37,339 nucleotides of DNA from Gammaproteobacteria bacterium (lineage in GTDB: Bacteria > Pseudomonadota > Gammaproteobacteria > Pseudomonadales > Azotimanducaceae), in contig SMWF01000119.1 in NCBI GenBank assembly GCA_004357385.1, positions 1 through 37,339 of the forward strand, read 5' to 3'. Of the stretch, positions 14,008-21,993 are shown piece by piece. The notes beneath the pieces were generated by a model, which was not told where the DNA came from, did no database searches, and saw only the letters and a list, made by a program, of their open reading frames with translations. Within the stretch, counting starts at the first letter, position 1. Each line of letters begins with the position of its first letter. A program made the translations under genes and the position numbers.

Positions 14008-15348
14008 ATGGGCGCGAGACAAGCAGCAACGAAAGCGATCATAGCGTCGGCCACCGCAGTCCTGCGCACCGCCGACCGCTACATCACGGGAAGCAGCACC
14101 GGCGCTTCGCCAGAGGAACTCCAACAGAATCCCTATGCGGCATTTGCAAAAATGCGCGAACGCGGGCGCGTGTTGCGTTCGTACATGAACCGCGGCTGGT
14201 ACGTATTGGGCTTCGAAGAAGCGCAAACGGCCTTCCGGGAACCGCGGCTGTCGAGCGACCTCAGCACGAACCCATTCCTGGTGCGGACCTTGCGGGCGAT
14301 CGCCAACGGGGCCCGTGTGCCGACGCTGGATGATCCGACCCTGATCACGATGGATCCGCCGGATCACACCCGCCTTCGCAAGCTGGCCGCGCGTGGTTTC
14401 ATCCAGCGGCATATCCAGGCACTGGAACCCAAAATCCAACACCTGGTGGACGAGTGTCTGGGGCGGATCGACGGCGATTCCGTCGACATCGTCGAGGCGC
14501 TGGCGAAACCGCTGCCGGCCATTGTGATCGCGGAGATGCTTGGCCTGCCGGCGCAAGACCGCGATCAGTTTCAAGCCTGGTCGAACGAGCTTCTCAATCT
14601 CACACAGCTCGGGAACCCGGCGGCGATGGAACGGGCCGTGGACGCCAACGTCCAACTGCTCGAATACCTTGCGACAGTGGTCGAGGAAAAGCGTCGCTCG
14701 CCGGGACAGGACTTGATCAGCCAGTTCATCCTGGCCGAGGAAGAAGGCGACAAGCTGAGCGCGGCGGAAATCTACTCCACGTGCTCGCTGCTGCTCATCG
14801 CGGGCCACGAGACCACCACGCGCCTGATCAGCAACGGTCTGCATGCGCTGCTGACGCATCCGGATCAATTCGACAAGCTGCGCGAGGACCCGTCGTTGAT
14901 TCCGAACGCGATCGAAGAAATGCTGCGCTACGATCCGCCGGTGCAGTGGATGCCGCGCACGATCACCGAGGATTTCGAATTCTTCGGTAAGCAGTTTCGC
15001 AAGAATCAGCTGGTAATTGTCGCCATTGCTGCAGCCAACCGGGACCCTGCCATCTACGACGACCCGGACACGTTCGACGTTGCGCGCAGCGAACCCAAAC
15101 ACGTCGCGTTCGGCCACGGTATCCACTTGTGCCTGGGCATGACGCTCGCGCGGCTCGAGGCCAAGGTTGCCTTCGAGACGTTGCTTGCACGCTATCCGCA
15201 GATGTCGCTGGTCGACCAGAAACCGGCCTGGCAGGTCAACAATTTCGTCAGGGGGCTCGAATCGCTGCCCATTCACCTGAACGGCGGCGCACCTGCCCAG
15301 TTGCAGGTGGTCCCGTCTCAGACCGAGCCCGCAGGCGCGCTCGGATAA
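14008..15348 (+). CDS. Cytochrome P450 (second copy)
   Basis: 446 aa. I-helix AGHETT at 265-270, K-helix E304-MLR307, haem loop FGHGIHLCLG with ligand C375. AAGGAG lies 9 bases before the ATG. The overall architecture and many blocks match the P450 at 4469-5761, indicating paralogues with different substrate pockets. It has a C-terminal extension of about 25 residues rich in Ala, Gln and Pro. No ferredoxin or reductase gene accompanies it. A 173-bp untranslated region after the nat hairpin precedes it; I could not assign a promoter there. Confidence 0.95.
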   Translation: MGARQAATKAIIASATAVLRTADRYITGSSTGASPEELQQNPYAAFAKMRERGRVLRSYMNRGWYVLGFEEAQTAFREPRLSSDLSTNPFLVRTLRAIANGARVPTLDDPTLITMDPPDHTRLRKLAARGFIQRHIQALEPKIQHLVDECLGRIDGDSVDIVEALAKPLPAIVIAEMLGLPAQDRDQFQAWSNELLNLTQLGNPAAMERAVDANVQLLEYLATVVEEKRRSPGQDLISQFILAEEEGDKLSAAEIYSTCSLLLIAGHETTTRLISNGLHALLTHPDQFDKLREDPSLIPNAIEEMLRYDPPVQWMPRTITEDFEFFGKQFRKNQLVIVAIAAANRDPAIYDDPDTFDVARSEPKHVAFGHGIHLCLGMTLARLEAKVAFETLLARYPQMSLVDQKPAWQVNNFVRGLESLPIHLNGGAPAQLQVVPSQTEPAGALG

Positions 15349-15371
15349 ACCTGGATGGATCGTCTGGCGAT

Positions 15372-16353
15372 CTAGTTCGGCCAGTAAACGTACGCTTCAC
15401 CCGGTACTGGCGGGTCGGCAAGGGTGCGATCCACCGGAATAACGGCTTCAACGATCGACGGCCAGCCCGGCGGGCCGAGTTCGCCCTCCTGGCGATCGAG
15501 TAGCGCAGCGAGTTCGGCGAGCTTATCGGGGCGAATCTCAACCAGGTTCGCCTGCTCCGTGGGGTCCTCGTTCAAATCATAGAGCCAGGGTTGCTGCATA
15601 CGGCCGTTGCGCTGCAGCTTCCAGCCCCGACCTGGACCACCTGGTAGTGCCCCGAGCGCCAGAACAACGCCTCATGTGGCTCGCCGTCGGCCACACCCAT
15701 CGCCCAGGGCAGCAGACTCACGCCGTCAATAGCGCGGTCCGTTGGAAGTGCTGCGCCGGCCGCATCGGCCACCGTTGCGAACACATCGATGTGTGAGGTT
15801 GCGGCAGTGCTGAGCGTACCCGCCGGGATGCGCGCGGGCCATTTCACAAAGAATGGCGAGTGCAGGACACCTTCGAAGAAGGTCATCTTCCAGCCGCGGT
15901 CGGATCGTTGAGCCCCGGGAGGCCGATGTAGTGGGCACCGCCATTGTCGCTGGAGAAGATCACCAACGTGTTGTCCTCCAGGCCGTGCTCGCGCAGGGCT
16001 GCCAGTACGTTGCCGATTCCGCGATCGAGCGCGCGGATCATCGCGGCGTACACCCGCAGGACATGATCTTCGATGTGCCCAAGCGCTTCGTAATCCGCGC
16101 GCGTCGCCTGCAGCGGGTTGTGGGGCGCGTTGTAGGCCAGATACATGAAGAATGGGCGGTTCCGATTCGCCGCGATCGCTTTCACGGCCTCGTCGGAAAG
16201 ATAGTCCGTCATGTAGCGTGGCGGCGTGAAGCGCGGCCCACCGGTATAGTCGTCGGGCGCAGTTCGTTTGAGTCCACGAGACTGACTGGCCGAAAGATCA
16301 GCGTCAACCGGCGGCAGCGCTGCGATGTGCGCAAAGGAACCGCAACTGGTAAT
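15372..16353 (-). pseudogene. Sulfatase remnant: N-terminus missing, two frameshifts
   Basis: Three consecutive minus-strand frames add up to the C-terminal two thirds of an arylsulfatase-type enzyme: LKRTAPDDYTGG and PFFMYLAYNAPHNPL to LVIFSSDNGG (16353-15905), MTFFEGVLHSPFFVKWPARI to FWRSGHYQVVQV (about 15900-15630), and WLYDLNEDPTEQANL to the stop (about 15625-15372). Restoring one base near 15895-15905 rebuilds the expected LND-PYRGWKMTFFEG, and one near 15625-15632 rebuilds VGxGWKLQRNG. The active-site C-x-P-S-R region is absent; a stop at 16354-16356 closes the frame and another gene's leader begins there. No sulfatase activity is possible from it. Sequencing error could explain the frameshifts but not the missing N-terminus. 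Confidence 0.85.
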
Positions 16354-16415
16354 CTAAAAGCAGTCTAACTCTGTTAACGCGGCACCTGTACGTGTGCCAC
16401 ACCAAGGAATCGAGA

Positions 16416-16601
16416 ATGGCAAAAAACAAACATTCGTTTGCCAAACGGCAGCGTGAGATAGAGAAGAAGCGCAAGGCCGAGGAGAAACTCCTGCGGCGGC
16501 GCAATAAGAACAAGGAACCCCAGGCGGCGACCGAACAATCGGCCGAGCTTGAGGGTAGCGAGTCAACGCCAGAGGGCCTTCCGCCCAACCCCACGATTTG
16601 A
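16416..16601 (+). CDS. Small lysine/arginine-rich conserved protein
   Basis: 61 aa. Begins MAKNKHSFAKRQREIEKKRK and continues as a highly charged helix (RRRNKNKE), ending in an acidic, proline-containing tail. Proteins with this start are widespread in Gammaproteobacteria and of unknown function; the charge suggests RNA or ribosome association, which is inference. AAGGAA lies about 9 bases before the ATG. It is intact although pseudogenes lie on both sides, which argues that it is under selection. Confidence 0.85.
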   Translation: MAKNKHSFAKRQREIEKKRKAEEKLLRRRNKNKEPQAATEQSAELEGSESTPEGLPPNPTI

Positions 16602-16701
16602 GCCCGCGCCTCAGGTTGAAAGCCCCAGTGCCTCCTTCGCCAAGGGCGGTGCTCCTCGAATGGGCCGGCTGTCCTGACGTACGCACTGTCCGACCATCCG
16701 A

Positions 16702-16980
16702 ATGATCGACTACCCGGCGTTGATCCGGGGAACCAACTGCGGAGGGCTCATGTCCATGGTGTAGGTCTGCGGGGATTATGGCCGCACGTGTGCTCTCTGG
16801 TATGAGCGGCTACGCAGTCGGCGCGGCGCGGCCGTATCCGTGGTGGGCGAAGAAACGGTCAATCGCTTCGAAAGGTACCTCAAGCTGTCATCAGTGGGAT
16901 TTCATATGGGCAAGTTGCTGTTGCTGAGGATCACGCTACGTTCGCTGGGCAAACGGAAGCGGCAGCCTGCTGTTGCGTAG
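16702..16980 (+). pseudogene. C-terminal stump of a cyclopropane-synthase-type methyltransferase
   Basis: One frame from 16702 to the stop at 16978-16980 is interrupted by TAG at 16762-16764. After the TAG it reads GDYGRTCALWYERL, then GEETVNRFERYLKLSSVGFH and a basic end (LLLLRITLRSLGKRK). The succession HY/DY..TL..W..RL, EE...RF.RYL..S..GF..G matches the end of the CFA synthase / mycolic acid methyltransferase family. The SAM-binding domain is missing. The remaining intergenic sequence (16602-16701 and 16981-17025) shows nothing else. Confidence 0.6.
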
Positions 16981-17025
16981 CGCAATTCACGCCCGTACAG
17001 GTTGAGGACCGGGCCCAGGACATCC

Positions 17026-17517
17026 TCAACTGACTTCGCACAGCTGTCCCGACTCAACCTCGTAGACGAAGCCGCGCACTTGGTCGGTGTGCGGGATGAA
17101 TGGGCTCGCCATGATGCGGGCGATCGACTGGCGTACGTCCGCATCGACATCCGTGAACGCTTCCAAGGCAAACGCAGGCTTCACGCCCGTCTCCTCCACG
17201 ATCTGCTGCTTCAGCTCCTCATCCGCGAAGGTCAGCATCCCACAGTCCGTATGGTGGATCAGCATGATTTCACGGGTGCCCAACAGCCGCTGAGAGATGG
17301 TCAGCGATCGAATGACATCGTCGCTCACTACGCCGCCCGCGTTGCGAATGACATGCGCATCCCCCTCGCTGAGGCCGAGCAGTATGCCGGTCTCCAGCCG
17401 AGCATCCATGCAGGCCACCACGGCAATCTGCTTTGCCGGCGACATGGGCAGCGACCCCTTCGTAAAGCCGCCCGCGTACGCGTCGTTGTTGGCGAGAAAC
17501 TCGTCGATTGCGCTCAT
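17026..17517 (-). CDS. Beta-class carbonic anhydrase
   Basis: 163 aa, like the short beta-class enzymes. Zinc site and catalytic dyad are visible: C36-x-D38-x-R40 (CMDARLE) and H89-x-x-C92 (HTDCGM); IRNAGG follows the first motif as usual. Interconverts CO2 and bicarbonate in the cytoplasm. GGGGAT precedes the ATG. Divergent from the methyltransferase gene; single-gene unit. Confidence 0.95.
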   Translation of the reverse strand: MSAIDEFLANNDAYAGGFTKGSLPMSPAKQIAVVACMDARLETGILLGLSEGDAHVIRNAGGVVSDDVIRSLTISQRLLGTREIMLIHHTDCGMLTFADEELKQQIVEETGVKPAFALEAFTDVDADVRQSIARIMASPFIPHTDQVRGFVYEVESGQLCEVS

Positions 17518-17633
17518 GGTGATCCCCTACAGTGATGGACATTCAACGCCAGCCAGTTTAGGCCATTCACCATGCGTCGCACCCACCGATGCGCTACCGT
17601 AGCCCGTTCGCACCAATCGGCAATGGGGGCAGC

Positions 17634-18743
17634 ATGACAAATCAGACGACCATCGATCCGGACGAGCTGAAGCGTTTCTCGTTCAATGTCTGGAGCTACA
17701 AGCAGGGCGAATTGGTCTCGCTGATGGTGCACATCGGCGACCGGCTCGGACTGTACAAGGCACTCGACGGTGCAGGCCCGGTGACCCCGGCCGAGTTGGC
17801 CGAGCGGACCGGGCTGCAGGAACGCTGGTTGCTCGAGTGGTTGCGCGGCCAGGTGGCCGCGCGGCTGCTGGACTTTCACCCTCAAGCAGCCCCCGATCAA
17901 GACACTCCCAACGAGGAAGATCGCTTCGAGTTGACGCCGGTGGGCGCCGCGGTGCTAGCCGACGAGGAAGGAAGCCTTGCGTTTGCGGCCGGGGCGTTCT
18001 CGGGGGCTACGCCACCGGAGACTGTCGATAAGCTGATCGATGCCTTCAAGACCGGCGTGGGTCTGTCCTATGAAGATCTCGGCCCGAACGCTGCACATCG
18101 CACCGAACGGATGCTCGGACCCTGGGTCCGTCAGGCGCTGGTGCCCGAGATTCTGCCGGCGCTGGACGGAGTCACGGCGAAGCTCGAGAGCGGCGCACGC
18201 GTCGCCGATGTGGGCTGTGGTGGTGGCTTAGCACTGGCCGCCATGGCGCAGGCCTTTCCCAACACCGAGTTCCACGGCTATGATCCGAGCGCGCATGCCA
18301 CCGCTCGCTGCGAGGACAAGGCCCGCGAGCTTGGCCTGGACAACTTGAAGACCTTCACCGCAAGCGGTGAAGCGCTGCCTGACGCGCCGACCTACGACTT
18401 CATCATCACCTTCGACTGCATCCACGACATGACCCGGCCAGCCGAGGTGATTGCCGCAATCCACCGGGCGCTGAAGCCCGATGGTACCTGGCTGATCAAG
18501 GACATCCGCAGCCAGCCGAGCTTCAAGGACAACCTGCGTAACCCGATGCTGGCAATGTTCTACGGATTCTCGGTGTCGGCATGCATGTCATCGGCCCTGT
18601 CCGAAGAAGGCGGCGCTGGGCTTGGCACCCTGGGGTTCAATCCGGAGGTTGCCGAGACCATGGTGCGCGCGGCCGGCTTCACGCGTTTCCATCAGCACGA
18701 CTTCGATGACCCGAGCAATCTGTATTACGAGGTGCGGCCCTGA
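17634..18743 (+). CDS. SAM-dependent methyltransferase with N-terminal winged helix
   Basis: 369 aa. Start at MTNQTTIDPDELKRF with GGGGG upstream; an earlier in-frame start at 17589 lacks a ribosome site. Residues about 10-110 form a dimerisation/winged-helix part (LYKALDGAGPVTPAELAERT, WLLEWLRGQVAARLL), as in O-methyltransferase-like proteins of the Rv2258c type. The class I fold follows: motif I VADVGCGGG, EFHGYDPS, and FDCIHDMTRP, then ALKPDGTWLIKDI. The substrate is unknown. Confidence 0.9.
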   Translation: MTNQTTIDPDELKRFSFNVWSYKQGELVSLMVHIGDRLGLYKALDGAGPVTPAELAERTGLQERWLLEWLRGQVAARLLDFHPQAAPDQDTPNEEDRFELTPVGAAVLADEEGSLAFAAGAFSGATPPETVDKLIDAFKTGVGLSYEDLGPNAAHRTERMLGPWVRQALVPEILPALDGVTAKLESGARVADVGCGGGLALAAMAQAFPNTEFHGYDPSAHATARCEDKARELGLDNLKTFTASGEALPDAPTYDFIITFDCIHDMTRPAEVIAAIHRALKPDGTWLIKDIRSQPSFKDNLRNPMLAMFYGFSVSACMSSALSEEGGAGLGTLGFNPEVAETMVRAAGFTRFHQHDFDDPSNLYYEVRP

Positions 18744-18755
18744 GATCCTCGGCCG

Positions 18756-19124
18756 CTACTTGTCATCGGATGACACCTCCGGCTCCGGGGCTTCGGCTTC
18801 CTGCACCACCGTTTCTGCGGAATCCTCGGTCCAGGGATTCTCATCCATGGCTTCATCCGGCCAGGGCGAGAACGGGAACGGCTGCGTCTCGGTAACGAAC
18901 GTCACGAACCGGATGATCTGATACACAAAGGCACTCAGATTATTGCCGAGCTGAAGCAGCGGCTCATTCGCGTGTCCGGTGAGCAGAATCGCGATGAACT
19001 GCACGAACGCCAGCAAAGTGATCACCGCCCGTGCTATCACTGAAACGATCGCGAAGAACACCATATACAGCGCGCGCATCCATAGATCTCTGCTCCGGAG
19101 CCGCTGTCTAACTGTTTCGTCCAT
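18756..19124 (-). CDS. DUF4389-family membrane protein
   Basis: 122 aa. The pattern R.LYMVFFAIVSVIARAVI...AFVQFIAILLTG..N..LLQLGNNLSAFVYQIIRFVTFVTE is that of DUF4389 proteins, common in Gammaproteobacteria: two membrane spans (about 17-38 and 40-50 plus the 65-78 helix) and a conserved aromatic region (PFPFSPWP). The C-terminus is acidic. Function is unknown. GGAGA precedes the ATG. Convergent with the methyltransferase gene. Confidence 0.85.
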   Translation of the reverse strand: MDETVRQRLRSRDLWMRALYMVFFAIVSVIARAVITLLAFVQFIAILLTGHANEPLLQLGNNLSAFVYQIIRFVTFVTETQPFPFSPWPDEAMDENPWTEDSAETVVQEAEAPEPEVSSDDK

Positions 19125-19169
19125 GTTGTGTCTCCATTCGATAGATACTTACCCCCATAGTGAGGCAAG

Positions 19170-19203
19170 ATTGATACCAACTCATTTCTATAGTGTTATC
19201 AAT
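19170..19203. promoter_or_regulatory. AT-rich dyad upstream of the DUF4389 gene
   Basis: ATTGATA (19170-19176) and TATCAAT (19197-19203) form a perfect 7-bp inverted repeat in an AT-rich patch 46-79 bp before the gene start, unusually AT-rich for this window. Probably the promoter/operator area. Between here and the doxX-like gene, a TTCGCC / GGCGAA hairpin at 19240-19258 may terminate the latter. Confidence 0.35.
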
Positions 19204-19263
19204 ACGTTACGTTCCTAGCAGCGAAAATCGTTGGTGATATTCGCCAGACTTAGGCGAAAACGA

Positions 19264-19668
19264 TCACCCAGTTGTGAACAGCCGCGCCAGAGGTTTAGTC
19301 GGTGTGGCTCCGGCAATCATCAACAGACCCGCCATGATCGCCATGTTCTTGATGAAGTTCTGCATCTCGCGTGCTTGATCACCGCCCTCGTAGACATTCC
19401 AGAAGTCGTGCATCACCAGGCTGATCACCAGCACCAGCCCGGCCAGCAGAAACGCAACCGGGCGAACTCGATAGCCAACGAACAGGCAGATGCCGCCGGT
19501 GATTTGAATGGTGATCGTCAACATCAGAAAAATCGGCACCGCGAACATGCCATGTTGCGTCATGTACGCGGCCATGTCATCGAAACCGACGACCTTGAGG
19601 ATGCCCGGAACAACGAAATACAACCCCAACAGCAGCCGTCCCGAGAAGATGAGCAGATTGTCGATCAT
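19264..19668 (-). CDS. DoxX-family membrane protein
   Basis: 134 aa from the ATG at 19668 (GGGGAAC upstream); the open frame before it is not membrane-like and is rejected. Four hydrophobic spans with the DoxX layout: LLIFSGRLLLGLYFVVPGILKVVGF, then PIFLMLTITIQITGGICLFVGY, VAFLLAGLVLVISLVMHDFW, and NMAIMAGLLMIAG. DoxX proteins are linked to oxidative or thiol stress and sometimes to quinone-associated oxidoreductases; the precise role is unknown. Confidence 0.88.
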   Translation of the reverse strand: MIDNLLIFSGRLLLGLYFVVPGILKVVGFDDMAAYMTQHGMFAVPIFLMLTITIQITGGICLFVGYRVRPVAFLLAGLVLVISLVMHDFWNVYEGGDQAREMQNFIKNMAIMAGLLMIAGATPTKPLARLFTTG

Positions 19669-19797
19669 GAACAGGTTCCCCAAGTGGTCCCGGCCATTCT
19701 CGCACGTCGTGACATCCTCAGCTGCGCCCCTCCAACAAAGGGGCAAAGCGCGGCTCTTCGCAATAGCACCCAGGCACGCTTGAGGTTACCCCACACC

Positions 19798-20430
19798 TTA
19801 CGCGTCGTCCGCGATCGAGCGTTTCCAAAACTCCGCGGAATTATGAAACTGCCACAGGAGCAAACCGTTAGTGGCCAGCAATGCAAGCATCGCAACGGTT
19901 CCTTGATCACCCGTGGTCAACACAAATAGGCCGGCAAACGCCAGCGCGCACACGATTGCGATCTGGGGATAGAAATCGCGCAGCTGCGCCGGGTCCACGT
20001 CGGCAAAGAACGCAGCGTTGTCGCGGTCCCGCCTGGCCAGCCGCATGGTGCTGTGCGCCACCCATTGCATCACGCCGAATGTCGAGGCCATGATCACCAG
20101 CCATAATCCGATCTCATCGGCTCCCAGGGTATCAATGAGCAGGAACTCGAGCAGTCCGATGACGAACGGGTAGACGGTATCACTGGTCACCGGGACCCAG
20201 CGAAAACGCATCACGTTGCCGGCGTAGACGACCCAGATCAGGATGATGCCCAACAACGTGGCCGCAATTTGAACCCATGAAATGACGGCGATCCACGACG
20301 GCTGAAACAGGTAGTCCGCCTCGTGCAGATGAGCCCAGAGCAGTTCCAGCGCCAACGCCTGAACGATGCTGAGCAGCGTCAGCAACACGGTCGGAAAGTG
20401 CTCCTTGGCACGCTCGCGCATCGGGTTCAT
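19798..20430 (-). CDS. Integral membrane protein, unknown function
   Basis: 210 aa. Six likely spans (about 14-32, 46-68, 85-103, 107-125, 150-170, 172-192). A charged cytoplasmic-type loop (RLARRDRDNAAFFADVDPAQL) splits four spans from the last two. No family recognised. It lies upstream of the doxX-like gene on the same strand with a 129-bp gap, and divergent from the carotenoid oxygenase gene. Confidence 0.75.
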   Translation of the reverse strand: MNPMRERAKEHFPTVLLTLLSIVQALALELLWAHLHEADYLFQPSWIAVISWVQIAATLLGIILIWVVYAGNVMRFRWVPVTSDTVYPFVIGLLEFLLIDTLGADEIGLWLVIMASTFGVMQWVAHSTMRLARRDRDNAAFFADVDPAQLRDFYPQIAIVCALAFAGLFVLTTGDQGTVAMLALLATNGLLLWQFHNSAEFWKRSIADDA

Positions 20431-20562
20431 GCGCAGGTTCCTGGCTAAGCGGTGAATCAGTTTACATGGTCCGAGAACGGCTATGCGCCCTGCGCGGGTT
20501 GATCAATGCGCGCAGGTGTTGTGTTATCGACGGCCCTGCTTCAACGGATCGGGACAGCCACA

Positions 20563-21990
20563 ATGAACAGACGCGAACTCCTGAAAGTTGCTGCCGCGGC
20601 CGGCACGCTGCCTTGGCTGGCGGGCGGCTGCACCAGTCGCGAGTCGCACGCGTTCGCGGCGCAGTACCTGACGGGGAATTTCGCACCCGTCGAGGCTGAA
20701 ATCACTGCCACCGATCTTCGGGTCACCGGCCAGATCCCCGAACAGCTCGTGGGCCGCTATCTGCGCAACGGGCCGAACCCTGTCGAGGATGTCGACCCGC
20801 TCGAGCATCACTGGTTCATCGGCGATGGCATGGTGCACGGCGTCCGCCTCGACGGCGGGCAGGCCGTCTGGTACCGCAATCGCTGGGTCCGCAGTACGCA
20901 TGTGGCGAACGTGTTGGGCGAGCCGGGCGAGGGCGAGCTTCCTGACTTCGGGCCGAACACCCATGTGATCGGTTTTGCCGACAGCACCTGGGCGTTGGTG
21001 GAAGGGGGGGCCCCGCCGGTTGAACTCGACGACGAACTGGAGACGATCGGCGTCAACACCTTCGAAGGCACTCTGCCCGGCGGCTTTACGGCGCACCCCA
21101 AGCTCGATCCCGACACGGGTGAGCTGCATGCCATGTGCTACTGGTGGCCCAATCAGCGCGGCTACGTGCAGTACGTGCGTATCGGGCCCAACGGAAAGGT
21201 GACGAAGAGCGTCGATATCCCCGTCGCCGGGATGCCGATGATCCACGACATGAGCATCACCGAGCGCTACATCGTCATCTACGATCTGCCGGTGACCGTG
21301 AAGCTCAGCATGCTGGTGACACGCGGCGGTTTTCCGTTCGCCTGGGACGACGATCACGGCGCGCGGGTGGGCCTGTTACCCCGCGACGGTGCGGCCGAGG
21401 ACGTCATCTGGATCGACGTCAGCCCATGCTACGTGTACCACCCGATGAACGCCTACGACGACGCCGACGGCAATGTCGTGATCGATGTGTGCCGCTACGA
21501 GCGGATGTTCGATCGGGACATTTACGGTCCCTTCGGAGACAACGTCGCGACCCTGGACCGCTGGACGCTGAATCCCACCACCCGCCGGTCCAGCGAGACA
21601 CGTATCCATGACCGCGGCCAGGAATTTCCGCGCTGTCATCCGGCCCGCCTTGGCAAACCGTACCGCTACGGCTACACGGCGGCCGTCGACGGCCTCGACT
21701 TCTCCAGAATCTACAAGCACGACCTGAAGACCGGAATAACCCGCTCAATTGCCATGGGCGCCGGCCGTCACACCGGCGAGCCGTACTTCATCCCGCGGGA
21801 GGGCGGAACGGCTGAAGACGATGGCTTCCTCCTGAGCTACGTGTACGACGCCGGTCACAACACCAGCGAACTGGTCATATGGGATGCGCAGGATTTCGAT
21901 GCCCCGGCCCTGGCCCGCGTGCACCTGCCGGCGCGCGTCCCGTACGGGTTCCATGGTAGTTGGGTGCCCGACGAAGGGGTCGGCGTCTAA
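20563..21990 (+). CDS. Carotenoid oxygenase, apparently exported (Tat/lipoprotein signal)
   Basis: 475 aa, family-typical. The four iron-ligand histidines are in place: H178 (TAHPKLD), H228 (MIHDMSIT), H293 (VYHPMNAYD) and H464 (GFHGSWVPD near the C-terminus). YLRNGPNP and HWFIGDGMVHG are further family blocks. Such enzymes cleave carotenoids, stilbenes or lignin-derived styrenes with O2. The N-terminus MNRRELLKVAAAAG.LPWLAGGC combines a twin-arginine signal with a lipobox-like LAGGC, so the enzyme may be Tat-exported and lipid-anchored. Convergent, 3 bp from the MFS gene. Confidence 0.93.
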   Translation: MNRRELLKVAAAAGTLPWLAGGCTSRESHAFAAQYLTGNFAPVEAEITATDLRVTGQIPEQLVGRYLRNGPNPVEDVDPLEHHWFIGDGMVHGVRLDGGQAVWYRNRWVRSTHVANVLGEPGEGELPDFGPNTHVIGFADSTWALVEGGAPPVELDDELETIGVNTFEGTLPGGFTAHPKLDPDTGELHAMCYWWPNQRGYVQYVRIGPNGKVTKSVDIPVAGMPMIHDMSITERYIVIYDLPVTVKLSMLVTRGGFPFAWDDDHGARVGLLPRDGAAEDVIWIDVSPCYVYHPMNAYDDADGNVVIDVCRYERMFDRDIYGPFGDNVATLDRWTLNPTTRRSSETRIHDRGQEFPRCHPARLGKPYRYGYTAAVDGLDFSRIYKHDLKTGITRSIAMGAGRHTGEPYFIPREGGTAEDDGFLLSYVYDAGHNTSELVIWDAQDFDAPALARVHLPARVPYGFHGSWVPDEGVGV

Positions 21991-21993
21991 CGG

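Noticed and set aside
13843..15276. A 477-codon open frame on the minus strand
   Set aside because: It is antisense to a P450 gene with every family motif, has no ribosome site and has a His/Arg/Gln-rich composition typical of antisense frames in GC-rich DNA.
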